A stretch of DNA of 64,000 bases, from positions 52,861,559 through 52,925,558 of the forward strand of contig OY754332.1 of the NCBI GenBank assembly GCA_963573305.1, in the 5' to 3' direction. Shown one piece after another: positions 1 through 10,722 of this stretch. The translations under genes were made by a program, and so were the position numbers. Every line of letters starts with the position of its first letter. Position 1 is the first letter of the stretch. Under the pieces are notes generated by a model, which had not been told where the DNA came from, did not search any database, and was given only the letters and a program-made list of their open reading frames with translations. This DNA comes from Pyrrhosoma nymphula (Eukaryota > Arthropoda > Insecta > Odonata > Coenagrionidae).

Positions 1-395
1 GCAATTATTTTGACAGCCGTGCCGGAAGTGAATCGTAATTCATTCCTAATTTTTGTCATCTCCAATGTCATCTGACTTTATATTTGGTAAGCTTAGTCCA
101 TCATAAAAGTAAAAACACTGCAAGAAGATGTTCTTCCCAATGATCAAGAGATGATACAGCGAATGTATCATTCCGTGTTTCTTTGCCCTCTTAACGTACC
201 CTTCTTGGAACGACTTGCTTTGCAAGTTTGCAGCTGGGAATTCCCGCGCATCTACAACCACCATAGCCAAAAAGTAACTTCAAAAGATCTGTTGCTGAAA
301 TTTTGCAGCAACTTCAAAACCTTTCCAGCACCGCGCGCGATGTGAAAACTTGTCCTTTTCTCATCTTTCAAATGGGATCGAGACATCGTGTAAGC

Positions 396-592
396 CAGAA
401 GAATTCCCAGAGGGCCTGAGTTTAAATCCCGGAAGTGGTGGACATTTTTAAGGGGAATCAGGATTCCTAATTTATTGATATGTGTAGAGTACTTTACGTA
501 TAGAACTCCTTCTTTCGGATAGGGCGTTGAAAACGTAGGCTAATCCCGGACATCAGGTTTCTCTCCAAACCTCCTCCCACTCCCCACTTAAT
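396..592 (+). mobile_element. SINE family A, degraded copy
   Basis: A tRNA-like B-box region (AGTTTAAATCCCGGAAG) is followed by a body that recurs in the window. The pieces shared with the copies at 29.3 kb and 63.8 kb are a GTGTAGAGTACTTTACG-like block, an ACTCC(G)TC..TCGGAT-GGGCGTTGAA block, and a C-rich tail with CTCC and CCCAC runs. The A-box half is not clear. Inference: a truncated short interspersed element transcribed by RNA polymerase III. Boundaries are approximate. Confidence 0.55.
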
Positions 593-936
593 GATACGAT
601 CCTACCAAATTATATCCTCAGGAGCGAAAATGACCTTAACTGCCTCCCCAACACTCACACTTTATTTCATCCCCTCTGGCACCTCTAATCTGCTGCATGA
701 ATGGTCACTAGGGTGCATTCTTCAAAGATTTTCGTTGCTGCTGAGCTGGGCATCATCAAACGGCTTAGATTCCGATGGGGTCATGATCGCTTATCCTTTA
801 TCGATATTGAAATGAGTTTTTCAATGGAAATAAAAACTTCGTGGTATGCATATCAATCGAATACTTTCAATGCCAGTCAAGGAAGTTATTAACCATTATA
901 AATTATACCATTCGCCACCTCCACCAGAAGTAAGGG
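593..936. other. Unassigned
   Basis: Only short open frames on both strands, with no recognisable protein, RNA or repeat structure. Confidence 0.4.
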
Positions 937-1044
937 CTTGCGACGTCGTCGCGTAGCGCGTCACCATGCGCCTAGGGCAGTTATAGGGGGGCAGGGATCG
1001 GCGCGCGCGTCGCGGCGCCTGGCTACGCGCTCGCTTCGGCCGCC
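937..1044. other. GC-rich patch with internal inverted repeat
   Basis: About 108 bp are strongly G+C- and CpG-rich in an A+T-rich neighbourhood. GCGTAGCG at 951-958 and GCGCC at 968-972 recur in inverted order as GGCGCC and CTACGC at 1014-1027, so the patch can fold. The ends look sharp: the sequence returns to A+T-rich right after GGCCGCC. No coding frame stands out. It could be an element fragment or an unmethylated CpG patch. Confidence 0.4.
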
Positions 1045-1487
1045 AATATCTCGAAAATTGCTGAAGAAACGTCTAGATAAATTAAATATTCATGAAAAGG
1101 GCTGAAAAATTTGCTTATTCACTCCAAGTCAAGTTTTGGGGGAAATATTCAACTTCTCTGGTCGGATATTTTACCCATGCGGCACGGGTAATCGCACACA
1201 TGTCGATATAAAACGTCGTTTCTCATCGTAATGAATATTTTGACGGATGGAAATCTTCACTCTTCCAATTTTGCATAAAATAAGACGACACTAATGGTCA
1301 CCTATCATCACGCAATCCTACTCCCCAATCTTCTCCCCCTGGCACGACCGCTGAAAAGCGAATAGTGTTACAAAATTGGTTTCACTCGCTTCTCTCCCCT
1401 ACCCGGCTTCTTCTCTACCTATAAAACAGCAGACTTTCATTTGGTACTTAACATTCGCCTACACCGGGGAAATCCACAGGAGAGAAG
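1045..1487. other. Unassigned
   Basis: A+T-rich DNA with no recognisable gene or repeat. Confidence 0.4.
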
Positions 1488-1580
1488 GACGCCTCGATAG
1501 CTTAACTGGTTGAAGTACCCGGCGCAAAATCGAGGGATCCGGGTTCGAACTCCAGTCAAGGCGACTCCGGAAGCCTTACT
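1488..1580 (+). mobile_element. tRNA-derived SINE head (family C)
   Basis: The sequence shows an A box (TAGCTTAACTGG) and a B box (GGTTCGAACTC) at tRNA-like spacing, starting GCCTCGA and ending near CAAGGCGA. The acceptor-stem ends pair only partly, so it is not a convincing functional tRNA gene. Inference: the 5' head of a tRNA-derived SINE, with an unclear body downstream to about 1620. Confidence 0.6.
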
Positions 1581-1619
1581 GATGACACTATGGAGGCAGT
1601 TGAAACCAAGTTCACCATC

Positions 1620-3184
1620 GAAATCTTGATACACTTTTGGTATTTTGCGGCAATTGATTGAAACGCACTTATCAAGACTCAAAATTATCCTTTTACTCAT
1701 AATCGCTCGAATGATCCAATTTTTTCAATTATTCATTTTAGCATTAACAGATGTTTGGACAAGAGCGCTTTTTTCTGCGTTATCTACACGACTCCCTATC
1801 TTCATAACAAATCCATTGCAAAATTCAGCCCACCCACGACACTTATTTACTCCGTCACTGTAATAACCACTTAAGTTACACTTTCCTATCGCACTGAACG
1901 TAATAAACTCTTAATGCGTAACCGTAACCTTTCCGGGAATACCTTTATCGGCCCTCTAAAAGTCTAGATTGTATTAATGTAATTTGATTTGCCATTTCGC
2001 CATCTAAGAGCTGTTGATACCGTCTCTTACGAAATTCATGCGCCATTTTTGGGTGAAGGTAAATTTGGTCACATATAAATAGACATCGCCCAATTAGAAA
2101 AAAAACAAATGAATAGGAATTCGCAAAACCCCAACCACGTTGTGATATGGTGAGACTTAAAGTAGCCCCCGTACTTGCCAGTTGGCCCTGCCAATAAAGA
2201 TAGCTCTTCAAACATATACATTTTTGTTGTAAGGGTTTTGGAGACCAAAAAATCTTGGACTCTCGGGTTCAATACAATTAATTTGCGCGATTCCTGCTTG
2301 AACATTTTTAGGGGCTAAATATAGATTTTACTGTCTTTATTTTTAACTTTTATGGTGGGTCATTGGGGAGTTACGCTTTTTCCGATCTCCTCATCTTCCT
2401 AATCATTGAGGCCTTTGCACCACCAACACAGCGTTACCTTTGCCCGCTTCTTCTAAATGTTTCCTTCCAAGAGCTTCTTTATGGAATTTAAGGCACCTTA
2501 TTCTGGTGAATGGGTTCTCTCATTGGGAAATTCTTCTTTAACTATGGAGGAAAACTTTCGGTAGAACTCGGCATTCAGACCAAGTTCCTTAATTCTTCAT
2601 GCAGCATCCGGCTAAATTTTCCAACTCCATAGGGGAAATTGTAAGATTGGTAATTTATTTAAAGCCTTTTTCCAAAAGAATAAATTCCGAGCATGGAGTT
2701 CCACGTGAGCCAAATTTCAGCCCTCTTCCTTTCCAAAGTGTATTTTAATCCGGCGTGTCACTATGCTGCATCTGATGATGCTGCAGTTGGGACTAAACTG
2801 GTGGACCAATGATAAATCATCACCAAAAAGTACATAGCTTCCTTAAGGAGGGGGGAAGGCATCTTTAACTTATGAATCCGAATGAGGCAAAAATAGATTT
2901 TTTCCTTAGTATTAATTATACGCTGGTTTCATTGAACTTCAACTTAGGACAATTGACTGAAAATAGCAAAGCCAACGTATTTAATGAATGTATATGCTAA
3001 CTTATCTTGAATATTTAATTAATACGGTAGCACAAGGGGACAAATATCAGTTCGAAGAGTCATTTGAGGGTTATCCTTTCCTTGATGAATGATAAATGGG
3101 ATAATATTCAGCACTATTTTTTTCATTTGGATACTCTATCAGATGATTAGTAGCCATTAGACAGTATTTATCCGAACATCCTAA
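1620..3184. other. Unassigned
   Basis: Several 70-90 codon frames lie here on both strands (for example 1945-2211 and 2069-2305 minus), but they overlap one another, have irregular composition and resemble nothing I recognise. No repeat structure seen. Confidence 0.4.
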
Positions 3185-3425
3185 TTTCTGGGACATAATC
3201 TCACTTTTCTCTCTATAGATGGCTCACCATCAGGCCTCTCAAATTTCCAATACACTCTACCCCTTCTTATATCATCCAAAGCTCCTATTCTCTTCCTCTT
3301 CCACGTTTCCTCAGCTTTCTCCTCTCAATATCTCTTCAACATGCTCTCGCCTCTAAAAACGTCCTCCATCCATCCTTTCTGCCTTCTCCGAACCTTCTCC
3401 AATTCCGTCCTGACATTACAAACTT
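3185..3425 (-). pseudogene. LINE reverse transcriptase C-terminal tail, decayed
   Basis: Read on the minus strand, the frame from about 3420 gives a basic stretch RKRRKGWMED, then KRKRIGALDDIRRG, then YWKFER. A GRKRIG-LDD-like block followed by a Tyr/Trp-rich tail is typical of the domain after the polymerase in insect non-LTR retrotransposons. There is an internal stop (after LKRY) and no polymerase core nearby. It is a 5'-truncated, dead LINE copy; the clade cannot be fixed from this. Confidence 0.5.
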
Positions 3426-4204
3426 CTGATTTGCTGGTATTATGCCATTATTACCCTTGAATGAAAAGTCTAATAGTTTTCTCCTACCTTTTCAGCATAT
3501 CATACCATCAGAAAAAATAGTCGTCTAATTTTGGACCACGATGAATGTTAGGAAGCTTAGAAACTCAGGAAATATGGAAAATATAGGGTTTCACGAGGTT
3601 AAATTGAAGGATAGCAGAAGCTATCGAAACCATAATTAAAGAGAAATTCATATTGGAGGTAACAAGAATCACCGTGGAATGCCAGCAAATAAAAAAAACT
3701 AGGGAACTAGTGTGCTGAGCAAGTGAGCAGGATGATATTAATCGTTGAAATAAGAGCAAAATTAACGAAATAACTCGTGAGCGAGGGTTCGATGCACGAC
3801 AGTAACCATTGAAAAAATTTGATAATTATATGATTGGATGCGATATTAAGGGAAAGATGGACGTAATTAAGTTGGACAGCATTGTCTAGGGAAAATAAAC
3901 GAATTTGGTGAGAGTAGCGTTGATATTTTTGAGAAAATTGAATTATTGATAATGAATACTTAGTGTAAGCACCATCACAGCCGTTGATGCGCATGGAAAA
4001 GGCCGGGTGATTTTATAGAGCCCATTTCAAGCCCTAAATGCAGGAAAATCATCAAATATTCACTCAATATCATGAGATCTGATGCAGAGCACGGTCCTAA
4101 CTTAGTACTCATGGAAAGGTATTAAAGGTTGAGATGGCTAAAGCGAGGAAGGAGGAAGTCTCTGAGAGTAGAAATACCAAGGAGGGAATATTAGGAGCTT
4201 ATTG
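3426..4204. other. Unassigned
   Basis: Nothing recognisable. The 95-codon minus frame at 3707-3994 is rich in Ile, Leu, Ser and Asn and looks like a chance frame. Confidence 0.4.
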
Positions 4205-4294
4205 TCCTATATCCCTATGCATAATATTTTAATAATATCCTCTGTTATAATATCATTCCTATATCCTTATCTTAGGGAATATGAGGATATAGGA
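4205..4294. repeat. Small A+T-rich inverted repeat
   Basis: TCCTATATCC at 4205-4214 pairs with GGATATAGGA at 4285-4294. A further TTCCTATATCC lies just before the right arm, at about 4256-4266. The 90-bp segment can fold into alternative hairpins. It may be the remnant of a miniature element; no target duplication is evident. Confidence 0.4.
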
Positions 4295-5110
4295 ACAAAT
4301 AACGGACACAAGTAATACGTAAAAAGGGATAACAAAATCGGCAGAAAGAGGGCAGGAGGCAGTAATGTCGAGAAAGACATTACGCGATGCTAGGGTTAAC
4401 AAAGATGTGATAGACTGAGAAGATGAAGCGCTATCGGGAGAAGGGAATACTTTTTCTCGCCGATAACACCCATAAAAACAAACTCTTTCCAAGTTCGGGT
4501 GAGACAAATGAGGAAATTGAACTAAACACAAGTACTATCAGTCAATAACTGAACTATCAATCTATTTCACACATAAAACCAACCAAGTTACAAGTAAATT
4601 ACCCACAGATCGAGTACCAGGCGACTGTTATGAGAGTTTCCACTCAGAAAATGATTAAAGTATACAAGTACGAGAGGTTGAGCTTCTCTCTTAAATACAA
4701 AAATGACTGAAAATCAGCAAGTCAACACAACGGTGTTGCTCGGTTGCCGTCTCGACTGCAAGAGGGCGTTCTGAGGGGTGAATCAGCTGAGGGGGTTTGT
4801 CGACACGGACAAGGTGGAATGGCTAAGCTTAAGATACAGGCGATTGTTAGCCTTGGAGGGTAGGAAATAATGGGATGGGTGATAGATGGGGGTGGCAATT
4901 TTCAATTAGGAAGGATAGTGCAAGGAAATGAAAAAATAAAGAGATATAGAGTAATATGCGATGTTAAAGATTAAAACAAAATCAGGTAATAAGAAAGGAA
5001 AAACGATAAACTGAACCAAAGACATCATGTTATATATGCACATAGCACACTAATAAAAGCTTTTGGATAGGTTAGAGACCAGCAACCTATACATATACCA
5101 GTACATATAT
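4295..5110. other. Unassigned
   Basis: No gene or element recognised. The 90-codon minus frame at 4259-4531 overlaps the inverted repeat and has no family resemblance. Confidence 0.4.
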
Positions 5111-5274
5111 CGCAACTGCTGTAAATGCGAAATAGTTTTTTTTTTCATTTTTGGACGTTTTGGGTAGCTAGGATCACAGATTCATAAAATTTCGCAACTG
5201 CTATAAATTCAAATTAATATTTTTTTTCATTTGCCGATGTTTTGGGAACTTATGACCACAAATTCATCGAATTT
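5111..5274 (+). repeat. Tandem duplication, two copies of about 82 bp
   Basis: Copy 1 starts CGCAACTGCTGTAAAT at 5111 and copy 2 starts CGCAACTGCTATAAAT at 5193. Both then carry a T-run with TTTCATTT, a G-ATGTTTTGGG or GACGTTTTGGG block, GACCACA or GATCACA, and AATTCAT or GATTCAT. The copies are clearly diverged, so the duplication is old. Confidence 0.7.
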
Positions 5275-6272
5275 GAATCGGCGATAAAGTGCGATTAAAC
5301 ATGAATAAGCGATATAATGAAATTACAGCGATATTTTAGTGATTTGACGTAATTCTGGATATGTAATGGTGAAATTATTGCATACAAAATATTAAACAAA
5401 TAAAATAGTGCAAAATAAAATAATACAAAATAAAATCAAGGCCTCGACGAAATACTTTGATGAAACATCAAAACGAATTGCGTCGTAGTACATTGTTACA
5501 AATCTTGCCGCTCACAAGCAGCACTAGTGCACCACGAAAACGCCGTGACGGCGCGCAGTGCTTGGTAACACCGTACGTAATTTTGAGTTATCCTAAATCT
5601 TGGCGTCCGAGCGCAGCACTAGTGAGCCCTGGAAAAACAAACAAAAAAAATCCCTCAATTTTCGTGGCGACATTTGCGGTATACCAGTTATACGGTTGTT
5701 CTCTTAGACCATGTGTACAAGTATGCTCTCCCGCTCGTGAGTTGTTGCAAACGGTGGTACTTCCATTTGCTACAATGTTAAGGCAATCAGTCTTCTGCAC
5801 AAGGTCGACCATCCAGCAGCACGCGAGTTTCTTGAAAGGTAAGTGAAAGGCCACTCTATCCAACCTAGGCTCTACGCCTACTCTAGTTTCCAAGATAAGT
5901 GGACACTAGGGTTCCTCGTTTTTCCACTTTTTTCTCGGAGGGAATTTTAATACCCGACAAAAGTTGTCAACCCGTATCGATGTTAAAAGTGTAATTTTTA
6001 TTCCAAATCGGTTAATATCTTCAGCAAGAATTTTTGCCGCAAACTCAAATTTAAACAAAAAACAACAACATTTTCATTAATTTTTTTCGGTCAGAATGAC
6101 CATATTTTTTATGTAAAAAGATACCAGTCACAATGAAAATTGGCATTTAAACCTCAATATGACAGATATATGCCCATTTTTCATAAATTAGATGACCTTC
6201 GTTGCACCCCGAGGTCATCTTTGTATTTAGGAGGCAACCCGCAACACACGTTTGCCTTTATTTTATTTCTTC
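5275..6272. other. Unassigned, one doubtful 129-codon frame
   Basis: A 129-codon plus frame (5457-5846) and an antiparallel 101-codon frame cover the same DNA. The plus frame is rich in Ser, Arg and Cys with no recognisable domain; both may be chance. The segment just before 6273 (TTTATTTTATTTCTTCAG) is a good splice acceptor for the downstream coding fragment. Confidence 0.35.
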
Positions 6273-7173
6273 AGTAAACGACCCGATGGAGGTGTTTTAT
6301 CCAGTCGATGCCGCAAAATTCATGAGAAGTCATGTCAGTTAAAGATATGGAGAAGTTACATGATTGGGATAGAACCTTGACTGGGAAAAATGCATTCATC
6401 GAATCATTTACTGCAGAAATAGAGAAAAAGGAAAGCGTGTTGCGGGTTGCCTACAAAGATATGCCAGATATACAAGAATATGCCGTCTGTGAGATATGCC
6501 AGCCATTCATAGAATTGATTGAAACATTGGAAGGATCAAAGTACCCGTTTTCCCACCTGCTTTGGGATAAGTTGGAGTCATTCAGCCAGTCACTCAAGCA
6601 GTATGCCAATGGCTCCTTCCCAGAAAAAACAACTTGGATTTTGGCTGAATTTAAGAATGCCAACAAAATCTCATCGACAGCCACGAGCCTAACATCGGCA
6701 TCGGAAAAAGGCTTACAAAAATTGATTCACCCTATGAAGCCATGTGATGCAAATGAACTTTGCAAAGACGCGGGGACCCTATTTAATCCGGCAATTGCAG
6801 GACAGAATCTCCCGGTAAGTTTGATTTTTCATCTGTATGTAACTTGTATGTAGGCAGCTTACTGGAATAATATCAAAACACAAAAATTTAATTATTTTCC
6901 TTGGTGGATGAGGCAGCAGTTAAAAGTACAAAGCCAAGTTTCCCTGCATTTAAGGGCCTGAGCATGGATTGCTTCATAGATGGCTACAGATACTTCCACC
7001 GCCATCTAATTCAACAAATGAAAGAAGACACCTGTGACGTCAACCAGATTCTGCTCGCTACAGAATTGGGTATTTTCCACGTATTTCAAACTACCGATAT
7101 TCTGATTCAGTTACTTGAACTTATTGCATTGGCTAAAAGATTTCTTATCAAATTGTATGAATATCGGTTTTAA
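6273..7173 (+). pseudogene. Spliced coding fragment of unknown family, probably frameshifted
   Basis: I do not recognise the family. Exon 1 follows a strong acceptor (polypyrimidine tract and CAG ending at 6272). It opens with an in-frame segment (MEVFYPVDAAKFMRSHV), then appears to need a one-base shift near 6331 to continue into the 161-codon stretch beginning SVKDMEKLHDWDR. That stretch is acidic and helical-looking, with a CEICQPF patch and a SKYPFSHLLWDKLESF segment, and ends exactly in phase at a consensus donor (CCCG|GTAAGT, 6814/6815). A possible second exon from 6913 is in phase 0 and reads AAVKSTKPSFPAFKG and onward to the stop at 7171-7173. The conserved-looking reading across a good intron argues for a real ancestral gene; the shift argues that this copy is dead. 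It may belong to a DNA transposon, given the THAP-like fragment just downstream. Confidence 0.45.
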
Positions 7174-7238
7174 AAGCTAAAGAAAGTAGAAGGTTACGAA
7201 AGCTCCCGAGCACACTCCGAAAACAACCGAATGGCCTG

Positions 7239-8254
7239 TGACGTCATTTTCGCTGTTTACATTTAGACCCAGGCGTTTCCTTATGCTTACAGTGGAAACA
7301 AATGCGGCGAAATTAGTTTCTGACGTGTTCGCGTTTCTAGATATGCCTTTAAATGGCATCTAAGTAAGGGATATAGATGGTGTTATGTACCAAAATGTAC
7401 GAATACATCGGTTGAAACACCGAACAAGAAATTTATTAGCGCAATCACGACATTGAATGATTGAAATTTCTTCCTTGGATTCCTCAATGTCCACCCGTAA
7501 AAATGTATGCTTTACTCCGAACTTTGTGTTCTGGACATATTCTTGCAATGACTGTGCACAGTGGTCCATCTCTCTTTACTTGGACGTATCCTATAGCATT
7601 ATCACCATAAATCTCACGAGAAGCTTTATAATATAACAACACTTAAATTAAAGTTTGAATAGACATTTAGGAGATGAGAATCTATTTTTAGGCATTTCTA
7701 CAGCAGATAAGCCACTTCTAGAAACCTCCTCTACAAACAATCACTAATTAGCAAATAAAAAATTAACGTTTTGGGTGTGTCGAGTATTGGCAGCACAAAC
7801 ATTTGGCGAGTACTGTGTTATGTTGATATGTTACTAAGATACTGTTTGTTTACTGTTGCATGGACTGATATGGACTTCGATAAAGAAAGAAGTATCATAA
7901 TGATTATGAGTGTACTGGAAAAACAGTTAACAAAGTTCATACACCAAATACATAATTATAAGTATCAAAAATGATATAAAACAGTAATGACGATTTTAAA
8001 AGCAAACTTTAGGCTTAAATGTTTTGGACTTAAGCTCAACGAATTTCCGCAGCATTGAATCGCTCGTCCTTCTTCATTAAAACGCCTACCATAAACATAT
8101 CCACTTTGGGTAAATTATCTTATGTGGTTTTAATAAAACCATTGCACGCCATAGCCTTTGTTTTCAATGAAAAATCTTTAAATATAAGGTAGATCTTCTA
8201 CAGTTACTCACTTTCTCCCTCACATCCGTCTATCGCTCAGCGAAAATGACGTCA
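7239..8254. repeat. Perfect 17-bp inverted pair containing TGACGTCA
   Basis: TGACGTCATTTTCGCTG at 7239-7255 has its exact reverse complement, CAGCGAAAATGACGTCA, at 8238-8254. Both contain the palindromic CRE octamer. The pair encloses the THAP-like fragment, so it could be subterminal sequence of one element; coincidence is not excluded. No matching flanks were found. Confidence 0.3.
7369..7440 (+). pseudogene. THAP-like zinc-finger N-terminus, fragment
   Basis: The plus frame reads GYRWCYVPKCTNTS, then VETPNKKFIS. A C-x4-C pair close to the start followed by TP-x-KKF is the opening pattern of THAP (C2CH) DNA-binding domains, which occur in P-type transposases and in host genes. The frame loses similarity after about residue 24 and meets a stop within the next ten codons; the second Cys-His half is not visible. 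It is a fragment or pseudogene, and a short chance match remains possible. Confidence 0.35.
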
Positions 8255-10553
8255 AGCCAATCAGATTTCGTTTCGCAGCGGCGTAAAAAATTTGAAATTT
8301 CGACTATTTTAATCTTAAATATCTCAATTAATATTGAATCAATTTTAAAACTACTTTCACTCCGCAAGCTTGCTCGAGTTTAAGTAACATATAAAGATCC
8401 CTAAACTTAAATTTAAAAATTTGGAAAATACCCAATTGGTAAACCCGGAATTTTGTAATGCTGCTCTGCGTACAATATGAGCTCCCGTACGCAGTGTTGA
8501 TGCTGAGCGTTTTTTTCAGCTAATACAACTTGGTCTTAACAGACCGCCGAAATCGACTCGAGGAGTTCTATGCTGAGACGTGCTCGATGCTAATGTTTAA
8601 CAACAAGAATTTGGACTATGCCCTCCACCCTAAATTAAAGTAAAAAATTAACTGTAAGCCACTTAATGGTAAGGTAGGGATCTGAACATTTACAACCCAT
8701 ATTGCTCCTTTAATCATTGCACTCCTCTACTTATTATATAATAAGATACTTGTAGGATATTATTACGTGTTTTTATATTATATAATTTGCAAAACCACAA
8801 GTTTTTCCATTTTATTGCCACCTTATTAGTGAAATTCGCTAAAAAATAGATCCTGCAAAGTGCGATAAAGTAAAATTAAAAGTTCCATAAAATGAAATTT
8901 GAAAATACTAGCATACGATATACTACCTATACCTAGAACTACCTTTATGATGAAAATGAGAGCGTGTTTTAATACGGAAAAGAAACTCAACGAAGATAAA
9001 AAATAACTTCGGCAAATGGGTGCTAGTAGGTGGATTGATGAAGAATTGAGAGAAATAACGGCGAGAAAAGCTCTAGAAAAGAAAATATTCCAAAGAAGTT
9101 ACTGAACTTATGCGAAGGATTTACGAAAGAGGAGCACGGCTCGGGAATTTCGAATTGACTCTTCTTATCCTATTACATAAAGGGGAAGAACATTATTATC
9201 CGAAGACTCCATAACATTTACTTTAACTTAGCCCACGGCAAAGCTCGTTCTGGGGTCATAATTAGAGAGCTGATAAAGCAGTGAACTTCTTCTAAGCGAA
9301 GATCCGATGGTGGAGCTTCAATCGGAGAGAGCAACACGTGATGTTAATGAAGTAATATGACTAACAAGGAGTAGAACGAGAATTTTTGCTTGTTAAGTTG
9401 ATTTCGAAAGTATGCTCGACGATGGAAAGTTGGAAAAGTAAATGAAGTTACATATGAAAACAGGAGAAAAAATGAGTAGATACATTTATTCAAAGTGAGT
9501 GTATGACACCAACGATACATATGAGGGGATGATGAGTAGAGGATTGTAGGCCAGAGTTGGGGAGAGAGATTACGTTTCCCGTTATTGTCACAGATTTTTG
9601 ACAGCGTGAATAGCAAACCTTAAGATAAAAAGTGCAGTGATGAATCAGGTTGTAATTAACAAGAAATAATTAAGCAATCAGCGAAGGGTTAGGGGTCACT
9701 GAAATGTGCATTTATTAACAAATGGAGAGAAATTAAACCATGAGACTACTAAAGATTTGAGATTTGCAGCATCAAAGACGGTGAGATTAACCATTACAGT
9801 AGGATAGCTAAACATTTCGTTGGAAAAGTTATTTTGGTAGCGTTTTTTAGAACATTTTATAAGAAACATAAACCGATTACAAAATGGACATAGTCTCCTT
9901 GCTATTCCATTTTCGGAATACGATTTTCAAGAAAGGTGCATACTCATGAACAAGGTTATTGATTAATTTGGCAGACATTTCCTCTGACTCAGGAGATGAT
10001 TTTGAGCGGTGTTTCGGAGCCTCTAATCTATTCTTTTTTGTGATATTAAATTATCAGGCAAGCCCCCTCACAATGTGAGTCGATAATTCGGCTTCTTATC
10101 TAGCTTTATAGCGGTATGCACTTTGGAAAAATTTATTTTAGCATTCTAGTATTTTTTGCACTTTTCGTCACAGCAATGCGACATACCGCAATGTTTTTCA
10201 TAGAGAGGATTCAGAAATATATGGAAGCGTATTTATAGGAAGCTACGCTGTAAATATGTTCCAGCGAGATCCTTAAAAGGAAGATGTGAGCCAGCTAAAG
10301 AAAGTGAAATATTCATTTTCCAAGCTACATAACTAAGTAGCAAACATTATTATTTCGAGAGCCGCAACTGTGGTTGCTTGTAGACCTTTATGTTACTTTG
10401 GCGTTTTTACCACGTACATTGGCTCTCTCAGAAAGGACAGTCTTTCATGAAAAGATTCAAGAACGATGACAGCAAGAAGACACTAATCAACAGCATCAGC
10501 AAGGAAATCTAGGCTGGTTGTGTCAGGCGAAACTTGGTGGAACTTGCTTAACA
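7571..10553. other. Unassigned
   Basis: About 3 kb of A+T-rich DNA. A 67-codon plus frame (7771-7974) and a 90-codon minus frame (9344-9616) are not recognisable. No repeats found other than the right half of the 17-bp inverted pair. Confidence 0.4.
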
Positions 10554-10722
10554 TAGTGAAATGAAAGATTTAACTTAGTAATTCCACATGAACCTTATTT
10601 ACGACCTAGGTTTCGACTTATGAAGTCATCATCAGGTGACCTGATGATGACTTCATAAGTCGAAACCTAGGCCGTAAATAAAGTTCATGTGGAATTACTA
10701 AGTTAAAGCTTTCATTTCACTA
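10554..10722. repeat. 169-bp near-perfect inverted repeat, Penelope-like class
   Basis: The segment is a palindrome centred on base 10638: every block on the left (TAGTGAAATGAAAG, AATTCCACATGAAC, CCTAGGTTTCGAC) recurs inverted on the right, with only a few mismatches and a single unpaired base between arms. Each arm carries CTGATGA, a short stem, GAAACC and TAGG in the order of a hammerhead ribozyme core. Penelope-like retroelements are known to carry hammerhead motifs in their terminal repeats. Inference: two head-to-head terminal-repeat remnants, or a snap-back copy. Confidence 0.7.
10603..10635 (-). ncRNA. Hammerhead-ribozyme-like core
   Basis: On the minus strand the order is CTGATGA (10635-10629), one extra T, a GACTT/AAGTC stem with a three-base loop, GAAA (10614-10611), then ACC-TA-GGT followed by C, which matches the short helix III and the NUH cleavage site of minimal hammerheads. 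The extra T in helix II and the very weak helix I are departures from the consensus. The mirror copy on the plus strand (10641-10673) has GGCC in place of GGTC, which breaks the helix III/NUH position. Activity is not established. Confidence 0.4.

Noticed and set aside
1488..1580. Possible tRNA gene with good A and B boxes
   Set aside because: The 5' and 3' ends do not form a full acceptor stem, and sequence continues as a repeat body.
5457..5846. 129-codon plus frame
   Set aside because: Antiparallel long frame over the same DNA, no domain, and composition typical of a G+C-richer non-coding patch.
10641..10673. Plus-strand hammerhead copy in the 10.6-kb palindrome
   Set aside because: Not called as an RNA because the U of the cleavage triplet is replaced (GGCC for GGTC); kept only as part of the inverted repeat.
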